A stretch of 64,000 nucleotides of DNA from an uncultured Ruminococcus sp. (GCA_902795355.1 CADBKZ010000004.1:1-64000); one strand, 5' to 3'; positions 41,444 to 48,943 are shown, numbered from the stretch's first letter. Notes: generated by a model from the sequence alone, not told the origin. A program made the numbers and translations.

Positions 41444-42397
41444 ATGGAAGAAAATCAAGCAATCGAAATGGACAGGACTGCCGAGGTCAGCCAACCGAAC
41501 GAAGTCAGGCGCGAGAAGGTTCGCGTGATTCCCATTCAGTACGTGGACGACTTTCCGAACCACCCGTTCCAAGTCCGCGAGGACGAGGAAATGAACCGAC
41601 TTGTGGAGAGCGTCAAGGAATACGGCGTCCTGACGCCTGTGGTAGCCCGAAAAACCGCCGAGAATCGCTTTGAACTCATCTCCGGTCACAGACGAAAGCG
41701 GGCGTGTGAACTCGCGGGAATCAAGGTGATTCCCTTGATTTTGAGGGATATGACCCGCGAGGAAGCCATCATTGCTATGGTGGACTCCAACCTGCAACGG
41801 GAACACATCCTGCCCAGCGAAAAGGCGTTCGCCTATAAGATGAAGTTGGAAGCCATGAAACGACAGGGACAAAGGACGGATTTAACTTGTGTGCCAATGG
41901 CACACAAGTTAAAAGGGGAAAAATCAAGAGATATTGTCGCGGAACAAGCAGGCGAAAGTGCAGATCAAGTCCGTCGCTATATCCGGTTAACCGAACTTGT
42001 CCCCGAACTGCTGGACATGGTAGATCAGAACCGCATCGCCTTTCGCCCCGCCGTGGAACTCTCGTATCTTTCCGAAGAAGAACAACGCGACCTCGTGGAA
42101 ACCATCGATAGCGAGGAAATGACGCCTTCGCTCGGTCAGGCGCTCCGCATGAAGCATCTGAGCCGGGAAGGAAAACTCGATATGGATACCGTCTTTTCCA
42201 TCATGCAGGAGCAGAAGGGCAACCAGAAAGAAATCGTCAAAATTCCCGCCGAACATCTGGAAAAGTTCTTCCCGCGGGGAACTCCGCCCAAACGGATCAT
42301 GGACGAGATCCTCGCGGCGTTGGAATATTACCGCAGCCGATCCGTTCCAACCGTTTCTCCCACCGCGCGCAACCGGGAGGAACGGGACGAACGCTGA
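41444..42397 (+). CDS. ParB/Spo0J/Noc family DNA-binding protein
   Basis: The 317-aa protein has the ParB N-terminal domain (HPFQVREDEEMNRLVESVKE followed by YGVLTPVVARK), the nucleotide-binding motif GHRRKRACELAG, and SNLQREHILPSEKAFAYKMKL as the start of the HTH part. Chromosomal ParB usually accompanies ParA; no ParA is present, so this is the lone element-borne type seen in integrative elements of Clostridia. A large perfect palindrome lies inside the coding region (41881-41913). The ribosome site AAAGGAGGAAGC is ideal. A hairpin follows at 42432. Confidence 0.88.
   Translation: MEENQAIEMDRTAEVSQPNEVRREKVRVIPIQYVDDFPNHPFQVREDEEMNRLVESVKEYGVLTPVVARKTAENRFELISGHRRKRACELAGIKVIPLILRDMTREEAIIAMVDSNLQREHILPSEKAFAYKMKLEAMKRQGQRTDLTCVPMAHKLKGEKSRDIVAEQAGESADQVRRYIRLTELVPELLDMVDQNRIAFRPAVELSYLSEEEQRDLVETIDSEEMTPSLGQALRMKHLSREGKLDMDTVFSIMQEQKGNQKEIVKIPAEHLEKFFPRGTPPKRIMDEILAALEYYRSRSVPTVSPTARNREERDER
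41881..41913. repeat. 33-bp perfect palindrome within the ParB gene
   Basis: The arm TTTAACTTGTGTGCCA (41881-41896) is followed by a single A and the exact complement TGGCACACAAGTTAAA (41898-41913). In protein it encodes LTCVPMAHKLK, a segment just before the HTH. Candidate autoregulatory or centromere-like site. Confidence 0.8.
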
Positions 42398-42431
42398 ACG
42401 GCAAAGAAAAACAGAATACACGACCGGACAA

Positions 42432-42475
42432 GGGGAAAGTCTGCCTGTTTTACCGCATGACGGACTTTTCCTTTT
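42432..42475 (+). terminator. Probable terminator after the ParB gene
   Basis: GGAAAGTC and GACTTTTCC pair across a 21-base loop, followed by TTTTGCC. Stem is short and imperfect. Confidence 0.5.
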
Positions 42476-42583
42476 GCCCCCCTTTCCACACCTAACCCCC
42501 TTATTACCAGCCGATTGACCTACCGAGAAAGAAGAAAATAATATTTTATATATTTTTCCGAAACAAATCTGTCGGCCGCATCT

Positions 42584-42612
42584 TTGACAAATCGACCGCA
42601 ATCGGGTATGAT
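42584..42612 (+). promoter_or_regulatory. Promoter of tnpV
   Basis: TTGACA (42584-42589), 17-bp spacer, TATGAT (42607-42612), with AATCG after the -35 box as in host promoters. Confidence 0.75.
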
Positions 42613-42652
42613 AAAGGCGAACCGAAACCAACCGAACAAGGAGGAGAACACC

Positions 42653-42928
42653 ATGACCTACACGAACCGGAACGGATACCAACTCCCGAACCTGACGCTC
42701 CCGCCGCAGAAGAAACACCCGCTCGGCGAAGCGAAGCTCTCGGAGCATCTCTGGGAGATCGAGCAGACGGCGAAGGAGCAGGTCCGGCAGACGGTGGAAC
42801 AGATGGCGGAGGAGCAGGGAATGAACGAGCAGATGAAGCGACAGAACCCGATGCTTTGGGTGCAGACGATGAACAACCTCAAAGCATTGGCGGAGGAGAT
42901 CGTACTGAACCAACTGATCTTCGTCTGA
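42653..42928 (+). CDS. tnpV: TnpV-like transposon protein, shortened
   Basis: TnpV proteins are small products of mobilisable clostridial transposons of unknown function. The 91-aa product shows the family beginning TYTNRNGYQLPNLTLP and end MNNLKALAEEIVLNQLIF, and the middle HLWEIEQTAKEQVRQTVEQM. From memory the family is about 110-120 aa; the segment between the two conserved parts appears deleted here, joined in frame at LGEAKLSEHL. It has a perfect AAGGAGGAGAACACC site and its own promoter. Confidence 0.72.
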   Translation: MTYTNRNGYQLPNLTLPPQKKHPLGEAKLSEHLWEIEQTAKEQVRQTVEQMAEEQGMNEQMKRQNPMLWVQTMNNLKALAEEIVLNQLIFV

Positions 42929-42962
42929 CCGAAAAATGATTTCAGTTTTTTGCCGGTTTCTC

Positions 42963-43080
42963 TTGACAATATAACGGTAAAGCGTTATAACATTATAAAA
43001 AAATCAACAGGGCGGTAATGACCGCTCTTTCTACATAGCCCTGCGGCAACTCCTCATGCCGCGGGGCTATTTCTATGAAA
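42963..43080 (+). promoter_or_regulatory. Promoter and hairpin leader of mobC
   Basis: TTGACA (42963-42968), 17 bp, TATAAC (42986-42991). The leader has GCGGT-AATG-ACCGC (43012-43025) and a larger hairpin, TAGCCCTGCGGCA / TGCCGCGGGGCTA (43036-43069), followed by TTTCT. This may attenuate mobC expression. Confidence 0.6.
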
Positions 43081-43126
43081 GGAGTTTTTCGGCAAGGTAC
43101 AAGTGGGGCAAATCTTAGCAAGCACT

Positions 43127-43169
43127 GAATTGTGATATCACAATTCGCTTGTCAGGGGGTGTCCCCCTG
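43127..43169. other. oriT-like palindrome cluster
   Basis: The perfect 20-bp palindrome GAATTGTGATATCACAATTC (43127-43146) is followed by the hairpin CAGGGGG-TGT-CCCCCTG (43153-43169). It lies directly before mobC, where mobilisable elements carry their transfer origin. No nick site can be named. Confidence 0.5.
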
Positions 43170-43195
43170 AAACCCCTTGCCTTGACAACAGAAGA

Positions 43196-43510
43196 ATGGC
43201 AATGAAAAAAGCATTTTTGATTCGGTTGACCGAAGAAGAATTTGACCGTGTAACGGCGCTTGCTAATGCGACCGCACTTTCCCGCGAGGCATTCGTCAGA
43301 GAGATTTTGCGGGGTGCAACCGTCACGGAAAAGCCGCCGGCGGAGTACGGAGAAATGGTAAGAGAACTGCGGCGCATCGGGAGCAACGTCAATCAACTGC
43401 TGGTCAAGGCAAGGGCGCTCGGATTTGTGGAAAGTTCCAAGTTGGAAGAAACGCTTGTTTTGCTCCGCCGTATGGACGACGCCTTCACCAAAGCGTTTGC
43501 GGGAAGATGA
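43196..43510 (+). CDS. mobC: MobC-type relaxosome accessory protein
   Basis: MobC proteins bind oriT and help the relaxase nick DNA. The 104-aa product has a ribbon-helix-helix-like start (KAFLIRLTEEEFDRVTALAN) and the MobC signature RRIGSNVNQLLVKAR near residue 62. The relaxase gene that normally follows and overlaps is missing: after the stop there are only about 195 non-coding bases before the next gene. So the element kept the accessory protein but lost its relaxase. No strong ribosome site is visible; a second ATG is two codons in. Confidence 0.85.
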   Translation: MAMKKAFLIRLTEEEFDRVTALANATALSREAFVREILRGATVTEKPPAEYGEMVRELRRIGSNVNQLLVKARALGFVESSKLEETLVLLRRMDDAFTKAFAGR

Positions 43511-43645
43511 ACATAAGAGAACATCGCCAATCGTGCGGGGGGCAGAGAGCGTGATGAATATCTTTTATAAATCAAGTATCAGGGTTCCGAATAGCAAGTA
43601 ACTTTATGCAAATCTAAAATATAATTTTATTTTTGCATAAATATC

Positions 43646-43674
43646 TTGACAAATCCACTATTCTATTGTAAAAT
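43646..43674 (+). promoter_or_regulatory. Promoter of the AAA_14 ATPase gene
   Basis: TTGACA (43646-43651), 17-bp spacer, TAAAAT (43669-43674). Confidence 0.78.
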
Positions 43675-43705
43675 AATAATAGATTGGTTATCAGGAGGTC
43701 AAGAT

Positions 43706-44968
43706 ATGCTTTTTGAGAGAATGGTTCGGGAAACGATCCGGAAAACCAGCAATACCTTTCCGGTTTTGTTGGTTACAGGTCCGCGGCAGGTCGGGAAAAC
43801 GACCGTTTTGGAAGGGTTAATAGAAACGGGACGGAAGAAGGTTTCCTTGGATAATCCAACCTTGCGCGCATTGGCACAAAGCGATCCGGAACTTTTTTTG
43901 CAGCGTTATGCGCCGCCTGTTATGATCGACGAGGTGCAGTACGCGCCCGAATTGTTTCCATATATCAAAATGATCGTGGATGAACGCAAACAAACGGGAG
44001 ATTTCTGGCTGACCGGCTCGCAGATGTTCAAGATGATGAAGAGCGTAACCGAAACGCTGGCAGGCAGAGTAGGCATTGTTCCCATGCTGGGACTTGCCAA
44101 CAGCGAGATCAACGGAAGTCTGTTTTTGCAGTTTGAGGTTGATCCCGCGGCATTGTTGAACCGCGTCGCCGTTGCCCGTTCCATGAATGTTTCGGAAGTG
44201 TTTGAGCGCATTTACCGCGGCTCCATGCCCCGCCTTTATGAGCGGCAGGATGTCAGTCTGGAAACCTATTTTGAATCCTATCTGGACACCTATCTCACCC
44301 GCGACATCCGGGACTTGAAACAGGTTGGAGATGAGGCGGCTTTTCTGAATTTTATCCGTGTCGTCGCGGCGAGAACCGCCACGAACGTCAACTATGATGC
44401 GCTGGCGCAGGAGGCAGGCATCACGGGACCTACTGCAAAACATTGGCTTTCCATTTTGATTTCCAGCGGGATCGTTGTTTTAATCGAGCCGTATTCCAAT
44501 AATGCGCTGAAACGGATTATCAAAGCGCCGAGAATGTATTTTGCGGATACGGGACTTTGCGCGCACCTGATGGGATGGGGAAGCCCGACCGTTCTGGAAA
44601 ACAGTTCCATGAGCGGGGCTTTCTTTGAAACATGGGTGGTTATGGAGATCTACAAGAGCTATTTGAATGTCGGAAAGCGGCCTCCGCTTTATTTCTATCG
44701 GGACAGTAACCGCAAGGAGATCGACCTGATTCTGTATCAGAACGGAACAGTCTTTCCGATTGAAATTAAAAAAGGGACCAATCCGAAGGATGCCGTTAAA
44801 AACTTTTCGGTCTTGACTCCCATTGAGAAAGAGCCGACCGAAGAGGATCGTTTCGCAGGGACAGCGCATCTGAAAACGAACATTGGAACAGGTGCGGTTA
44901 TTTGCATGGCGTCGGATTTGATCCCGATTGACAAGAAGAACTGGTATGTTCCTGCATGGACAATTTAG
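43706..44968 (+). CDS. AAA_14/DUF4143 ATP-binding protein
   Basis: The 420-aa protein belongs to a wide family of unknown function. It has Walker A TGPRQVGKTT near residue 28, a Walker B-like PPVMIDEVQYAPELF, LTGSQMFKMM as sensor, a winged-helix middle part (LAQEAGITGPTAKHWLSIL), and the DUF4143 C-terminus with a restriction-like fold: KEIDLIL and PIEIKKG supply the D...E-x-K pattern. All key residues appear intact. AGGAGGTC precedes the ATG at 43706. It occupies the place where a relaxase would be expected after mobC, and the sequence is more AT-rich than the host, so it may be a later insertion. Confidence 0.9.
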   Translation: MLFERMVRETIRKTSNTFPVLLVTGPRQVGKTTVLEGLIETGRKKVSLDNPTLRALAQSDPELFLQRYAPPVMIDEVQYAPELFPYIKMIVDERKQTGDFWLTGSQMFKMMKSVTETLAGRVGIVPMLGLANSEINGSLFLQFEVDPAALLNRVAVARSMNVSEVFERIYRGSMPRLYERQDVSLETYFESYLDTYLTRDIRDLKQVGDEAAFLNFIRVVAARTATNVNYDALAQEAGITGPTAKHWLSILISSGIVVLIEPYSNNALKRIIKAPRMYFADTGLCAHLMGWGSPTVLENSSMSGAFFETWVVMEIYKSYLNVGKRPPLYFYRDSNRKEIDLILYQNGTVFPIEIKKGTNPKDAVKNFSVLTPIEKEPTEEDRFAGTAHLKTNIGTGAVICMASDLIPIDKKNWYVPAWTI

Positions 44969-44998
44969 TTTTTTTAACGAATGAATGAAAAAACACAG

Positions 44999-45035
44999 AG
45001 GGCGATTGCAAATTGCAGTCGCCCTTTGCGTTGGA
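44999..45035 (+). terminator. Terminator after the ATPase gene
   Basis: AGGGCGA / TCGCCCT with an inner GC-AAATT-GC forms a stem-loop, followed by TTGCGTT. Moderate strength. Confidence 0.6.
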
Positions 45036-45139
45036 AATATTCCCGTACACGACCATGCAGGATACGCTATGATATTCAAATTCTTTCTTGCTCGTATCCC
45101 CTCTATACATCCAAAGGGAAAAACGGTGGAGTTTATATT

Positions 45140-45277
45140 ATGACCGGCTATCGCCTCGGCATGAAATACCTGACCGACGAACAATGCAATCTTCTTGAAA
45201 AACTATCCGAATCCCTTGTAGGAGAGGATTTGGTTCTGATGAAAGCGATTCTGAAAACCTTTCGCAGGCCTGCCTGA
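45140..45277 (+). CDS. Possible 45-aa element protein
   Basis: ATG at 45140 has GGTGGAG 10 bases upstream. The peptide GYRLGMKYLTDEQCNLLEKL looks helical and ends TFRRPA. No family is recognised and there is no clear promoter, so this is tentative. Confidence 0.4.
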   Translation: MTGYRLGMKYLTDEQCNLLEKLSESLVGEDLVLMKAILKTFRRPA

Positions 45278-45289
45278 CCTCGTATCGGG

Positions 45290-45760
45290 GCGGATGTCAT
45301 AGACAACTGAATACCCATTCATCAGGCACATTACCTATGCCGACCGTAGCAGGTTAAGCCAGAGCAGTCGGCGCGCCAAGACCGTTCCAGACAGGAGCGC
45401 GAGCGAGAACGCTGATAATTGCGAGAACCGGGTTGCTCCCGGGGCGGCGAGGACAGGCATAGGGGACAATGATACTTCCGTAAGCGGCTGGCGGAGAACC
45501 CGGCAGAGGTGAGATTCCTATGAGGTTGGCAAGCAGCCAACCGCCTGATGATGTCCCGATTACAAAAGTAACCTTCACGAACCGTGTCAAAAGGGAACAC
45601 ACATATCGTGCGGTGCGGAGGAGCGCAGGCAAGGCAGTCTGAAAGTCAGGATTGCCGCCCCTGCGCTTCGGATACATAGAGAATCCTATTGATATATAGA
45701 AGGAATAGGAAATCTGTCAAGCGGATGCGGTCAACTCCTGCCGTGTCCGTTTTTACATAG
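45290..45760 (+). ncRNA. Candidate structured non-coding RNA
   Basis: No plus-strand gene of this length is present. The stretch holds many local hairpins: CCGGG-TTGCT-CCCGG, GGTTGGC-AAGCA-GCCAACC (about 45523-45541), GTGT...ACAC (45585-45602), and CCTATT...AATAGG (45686-45711). It is GC-rich compared with its AT-rich neighbours. A minus-strand frame of 107 codons crosses it but has no ribosome site. I do not recognise a known RNA class. Confidence 0.45.
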
Positions 45761-45866
45761 TCGGAGTAACCGACAAAAAAGGAGGTTCAAATATTTGGAC
45801 CTACAAAAAACGGACAAACAACGGACAATCCCGCCCGTGCATATTGTTTAGCGCGGGGGTGACGGT

Positions 45867-46064
45867 ATGAAACACGAGCATCGGATTACAATGGTTCCAG
45901 AAGAAAACCATGTTTTCTCAAAGGCGGAGATGAATACCATCGGGAAATATCTGCAAATCGCTTTGATTGAATCGTTTTATCAAAAAGGATTCCTGACGCA
46001 CATTGAACGGGAAGCTTGTTTGGGTAAGCTGGGAGCAGATCCGGCAAACGGGGTGCATCCTTGA
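45867..46064 (+). CDS. Small protein upstream of the recombinase (65 aa)
   Basis: The peptide has FSKAEMNTIGKYLQIALIES followed by FYQKGFLTHIEREACLGKLG, a helical, SHOCT-like C-terminal segment. Similar short proteins often precede large serine recombinases in clostridial elements (from memory). Ribosome site GGGGGTGACGGT. It ends 52 bases before the recombinase and may be a directionality factor; that is inference. Confidence 0.65.
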   Translation: MKHEHRITMVPEENHVFSKAEMNTIGKYLQIALIESFYQKGFLTHIEREACLGKLGADPANGVHP

Positions 46065-46116
46065 CGAAAAAACGATTCATGGTAAGATTAAATCGAGCGA
46101 AAGGAGGCTTTGCAAG

Positions 46117-47805
46117 ATGGATTATTATGAAAGATTGATGGAAGAACGGAAAGTCACCAACCGGAAAAAGCGGGTCGCGGCATATTGCCGCGTTTCTACC
46201 GACCATGAAGATCAGGAAAATTCTTTTGAAAGCCAGCAACGCTATTTCAGACATTTTATTGAGCATCATAATGATTGGGAACTCTATCAGATTTTTGCAG
46301 ACGAAGGATTGTCCGGCACGACCACGAAAAAGCGAAAAGAATTTAACCGCATGGTCGAGTGTGCCTTGCACGACGAATTTGATCTGATCCTGACCAAAGA
46401 AGTTACCCGATTTGCGCGGAACACGCTGGACAGCATCTACTATACGAGAATGCTGAAAAAACACGGCGTTGGCGTGATCTTTATGATTGACGGAATCAAT
46501 ACGCTGGACGGCGATGCGGAACTTCGACTTTCCATTATGGCGTCCATTGCGCAGGATGAAAGCCGGAAAACATCCGAGCGCGTAAAATGGGGGCAGAAGC
46601 GGCAAATGGAGCAAGGCGTGGTTTTTGGGCGTGATTTGCTTGGCTATGATGTCAAGGACGGCAAAATGTCGATCAATGAAGAGGGCGCGAAGATCGTCCG
46701 CCTGATCTTCCATAAATTTGTGGACGAGAAAAAAGGCACCCATGTGATCGCCCGCGAACTTCTGGAAGAAGGGATCTATCCCATGCGGATCAAACGATGG
46801 ACGAACACCGTGATCCTGCGCGTTCTCCGCAACGAAAAGTATTGCGGCGATCTCGTTCAGAAGAAAACCTACACACCCGATTTTCTGACGCACGAAAAGA
46901 AATACAATCGTGGTCAGGAAGACTTTGTAATCCTGCGGAATCATCATGAACCGATCATCTCGCGAGACTATTTTGAAGAGGCGGCAAGAATTCTTGCGGA
47001 GAGGAACCAATCGAGAAAGGGACAGGAAAAGCACAGCAACCGATATGCCTTTTCGGGCAAAATCAAATGCGGCGTTTGCGGCGCGAGTTTTGTGGCAAGA
47101 TACCGAACGCGGGGGGATGGAAGCATCTACAAAGCATGGAGATGCTATGAAGCCGCCGCGCACGGCCATCCGCATACCGATCAGGCAGGCAATTCGGTAG
47201 GATGTTCGGGCGTCAGTATCCGAAACGAGGATGCGGTTCATATCATGAAACAAGTTTTGGCAAGTTTGGCGGTTGATCGGCAGAAGATTTGCGACGAGTT
47301 GGTTTCGATGATTCAATCGGTAATCGGTCGCAGTGAACAAAAAGAGCAATTGGGGTTGGAACAGCAAAAGCAATGTCTGGAAGAAAAGCGGGTAAAACTG
47401 ATCGAGCTTTATACAAGTGGATTGATTACCAAAGACGAGTTTCTGGCGGAACGCGAGAAAAGCGACCTTGCATTGCAAGCGGTTCAAAAGCAGACGAGAG
47501 GGATTGAAAATAGAATAAAACTAAATTCAAATCAAGATAATCTGATGTGTGAAATCCGAAAATCGGTTTCCGAAATGCTATCGGGTGTTCAGGAAGATGA
47601 TTGCTTCTACCGGAACATTCTGGAAAAGATGGTGGTGTTGGATCGGAACCACATTGACGTTTATTTGAAGTTTCTGCCGAAAAAATGGAGTTTTATCATT
47701 GAAAAAGCCACCGAAAACCTGCCGAAAAAGGCAGAAAAACCGTTTTGCGGCATAGTAGATGCATCTATCCCAACGTCGGTCATAATGCCGGCAATGTCGC
47801 GGTAG
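46117..47805 (+). CDS. Large serine recombinase; reading frame crosses the right attachment site
   Basis: This enzyme should integrate and excise the element. The 562-aa product has the resolvase domain (RVAAYCRVSTDHEDQENSFE with the catalytic serine near residue 24; KEVTRFARNTLDS), the recombinase domain, a zinc ribbon (CGVCGASF ... WRCYEAA), and a coiled coil (about 415-475). AAAGGAGG precedes ATG 46117. The last ten codons (47773-47802) and the stop are antisense cotJC sequence, not element DNA. In a circular form the frame would instead run from ...CGIVDASIP into TDDTKMAQIPIW at the left end and stop at 40122, giving about 617 aa. The integrated enzyme is thus a different C-terminal form. 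Confidence 0.93.
   Translation: MDYYERLMEERKVTNRKKRVAAYCRVSTDHEDQENSFESQQRYFRHFIEHHNDWELYQIFADEGLSGTTTKKRKEFNRMVECALHDEFDLILTKEVTRFARNTLDSIYYTRMLKKHGVGVIFMIDGINTLDGDAELRLSIMASIAQDESRKTSERVKWGQKRQMEQGVVFGRDLLGYDVKDGKMSINEEGAKIVRLIFHKFVDEKKGTHVIARELLEEGIYPMRIKRWTNTVILRVLRNEKYCGDLVQKKTYTPDFLTHEKKYNRGQEDFVILRNHHEPIISRDYFEEAARILAERNQSRKGQEKHSNRYAFSGKIKCGVCGASFVARYRTRGDGSIYKAWRCYEAAAHGHPHTDQAGNSVGCSGVSIRNEDAVHIMKQVLASLAVDRQKICDELVSMIQSVIGRSEQKEQLGLEQQKQCLEEKRVKLIELYTSGLITKDEFLAEREKSDLALQAVQKQTRGIENRIKLNSNQDNLMCEIRKSVSEMLSGVQEDDCFYRNILEKMVVLDRNHIDVYLKFLPKKWSFIIEKATENLPKKAEKPFCGIVDASIPTSVIMPAMSR
47760..47785. other. Right attachment site of the element
   Basis: The junction TGCATCTATCCCAACGTCGG has the element on the left and cotJC codons (minus strand GACCGACGTT) on the right. 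CC (47770-47771) and AC (47773-47774) match the left junction. Confidence 0.8.
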
Positions 47806-47954
47806 GGCATGGAATAGCGTTGGTTAAGGTAGCGCATGCTGGCGCCGAGTTCTCCGTCGGGGCCGCCGAGCTGCGAGATGATGATGCTCGCCATTCGGGC
47901 GTTCGGCCGTCTGATCCGAACGGGATACTGCAATTTTCTATCGTAAATCCACAT
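47772..47954 (-). pseudogene. cotJC: cotJC, 5' part, separated by the inserted element
   Basis: The first 61 codons of cotJC start at 47954 with AAAGGAG upstream and read MWIYDRKLQYPVRIRRPNAR and end MPYRDIAGIMTDV at the junction. Without excision the frame continues into the element as GIDASTMPQNG and gives a fusion of about 98 residues lacking the E-x-x-H metal motif encoded just past the break. The gene begins 16 bases after cotJB. Confidence 0.92.
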
Positions 47955-47970
47955 GGTGTGCCTTCTCCTT

Positions 47971-48246
47971 TCAGTTGTTTGCGGCAAGTTCCCACGGCCA
48001 CGGGGTCTTTACCCAATCCCAAGAGGCATTGCCGCGGTTTCCGGTTGCCGTGAGCGGGCCGACCGTTTTTTCATACTGATCGACCATGCGGTTTCGCTCG
48101 CTCACAAGATTGCGGTAGAAAGCGAGCGCTTGCGGATTGTCGGGGTAAGCATCCAGATAAAGGATGGTTTCCACCAGAGCGAAGTCCGCCATGCGGATCC
48201 GCCCGAGCAGGTCGGATGGGCGGGTTTGTGCGTTGGTTTGGTTCAT
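47971..48246 (-). CDS. cotJB: Spore coat protein CotJB
   Basis: CotJB is a small inner-coat protein made in the mother cell in Bacillus and Clostridia. The 91-aa product shows the family features LLGRIRMADFALVETILYLD, PDNPQALAFYRNL and SWDWVKTPWPWE at the C-terminus. An upstream in-frame ATG overlaps the ribosome site AAAGGAG, so 48246 is preferred. It lies between cotJA and cotJC in the usual order. Confidence 0.92.
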   Translation of the reverse strand: MNQTNAQTRPSDLLGRIRMADFALVETILYLDAYPDNPQALAFYRNLVSERNRMVDQYEKTVGPLTATGNRGNASWDWVKTPWPWELAANN

Positions 48247-48263
48247 ATCGGCGGTATCTCCTT

Positions 48264-48593
48264 TCATCTGCCGAGCAGTGTTTTGCCCTCGAAGGGTTTA
48301 TCAAGCTCGCGGAACAGGGTCCCGCGGGAGAGCGCGTTCTCCATGGAATACAGTTCCTGCCATTCCTGCTTGGGGGAATAAACCATGGCGAGCGAGCAGG
48401 CGTTCATGCAGAAGGAAGAGGGGGCCGCCGCGCCGCCGTTGTCGCCGTTTCCGGATTGCGGCGGGACCGGCTCCATAACGGGGCGGGCATGCTGCGCCGC
48501 CGCGGGGCGGCGATTGCCGCCGCCGAAGAGCATCCGGCGGAGCATTTCGTCGTCCGTGCGGCGTCCGCCCGTTTGATTCTTGGATTCAAACAT
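48264..48593 (-). CDS. cotJA: Spore coat associated protein CotJA
   Basis: The 109-aa product ends with the conserved CotJA region LAMVYSPKQEWQELYSMENA followed by LSRGTLFRELDKPFEGK. The first 60 residues are a longer low-complexity extension (GGGNRRPAAAQHARP) than in Bacillus. AGGAGAAACCGAAT precedes the ATG. It is the first gene of cotJABC. In Bacillus the operon is read by sigma-E; upstream on the minus strand there is CATATCCTTTT (about 48662), which resembles a sporulation-sigma -10 element, but no firm -35 is seen. Confidence 0.92.
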   Translation of the reverse strand: MFESKNQTGGRRTDDEMLRRMLFGGGNRRPAAAQHARPVMEPVPPQSGNGDNGGAAAPSSFCMNACSLAMVYSPKQEWQELYSMENALSRGTLFRELDKPFEGKTLLGR

Positions 48594-48758
48594 ATTCGGT
48601 TTCTCCTGTTTCAGGTTAAGATTGACCGGTGAAAGATCGTTTCGACTCTCACTCCTTAAAAGGATATGTTTTTTTGACAGGGATTGACAGCCTTTTCGGA
48701 AAAAGAAGTAAATAGAACAAAAACTGATTTTATTCTAAAAATAAGGGGAAAAGCAAAC

Positions 48759-48787
48759 CCCGCTTCCCGATGCGGGGGAAGCGGGGA
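48759..48787 (-). terminator. Terminator of the parC-small protein operon
   Basis: CCCCGCTTCCC / GGGAAGCGGGG stem with a 7-nt loop, followed on the minus strand by TTTGCTTTTCC. Confidence 0.85.
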
Positions 48788-48805
48788 GCATTGCGCGGAG
48801 CCGCG

Positions 48806-48943
48806 TTAGCTGAACAGGTTGATCAGGAACCAGCCGAGGTAGGTTACGGCGCCGCCCGTTACCAGAACGGTGAGCACGATTGCGAGGATCCGGACCGGCA
48901 GCGAATGCGTGCGGGCGGGAGACGTATGTTTGTTTTTTGCCAT
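48806..48943 (-). CDS. Small single-pass membrane protein (45 aa)
   Basis: The frame starts 15 bases after the topoisomerase gene with AAAGGA as ribosome site. The peptide has a basic N-terminus (KNKHTSPARTHSLP) and one TM helix (VRILAIVLTVLVTGGAVTYL). No family is named. Its position before the operon terminator supports expression. Confidence 0.65.
   Translation of the reverse strand: MAKNKHTSPARTHSLPVRILAIVLTVLVTGGAVTYLGWFLINLFS

Larger units (their letters stand above)
39924..47771 (+). mobile_element. 7,848-bp serine-recombinase element inserted in cotJC
   Basis: Boundaries come from the cotJC break: the host gene stops being readable at CC/AC on both sides and becomes continuous when the interval is removed. 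If the core is AC rather than CC the limits shift to 39927-47774. Cargo, all on the plus strand: Fic protein, a 53-aa protein, ParB-like, shortened TnpV, MobC, AAA_14 ATPase, a 45-aa frame, a possible structured RNA, a 65-aa protein and a large serine recombinase. It carries mobilisation parts (MobC, an oriT-like palindrome) but no relaxase or conjugation genes, so it would need a helper or has decayed. Sequence is more AT-rich than the host around the ATPase gene. Confidence 0.92.

Noticed and set aside
45354..45677. 107-codon minus-strand frame in the element
   Set aside because: No ribosome site or promoter, and the DNA is full of hairpins. Kept only as an alternative to the structured RNA candidate.
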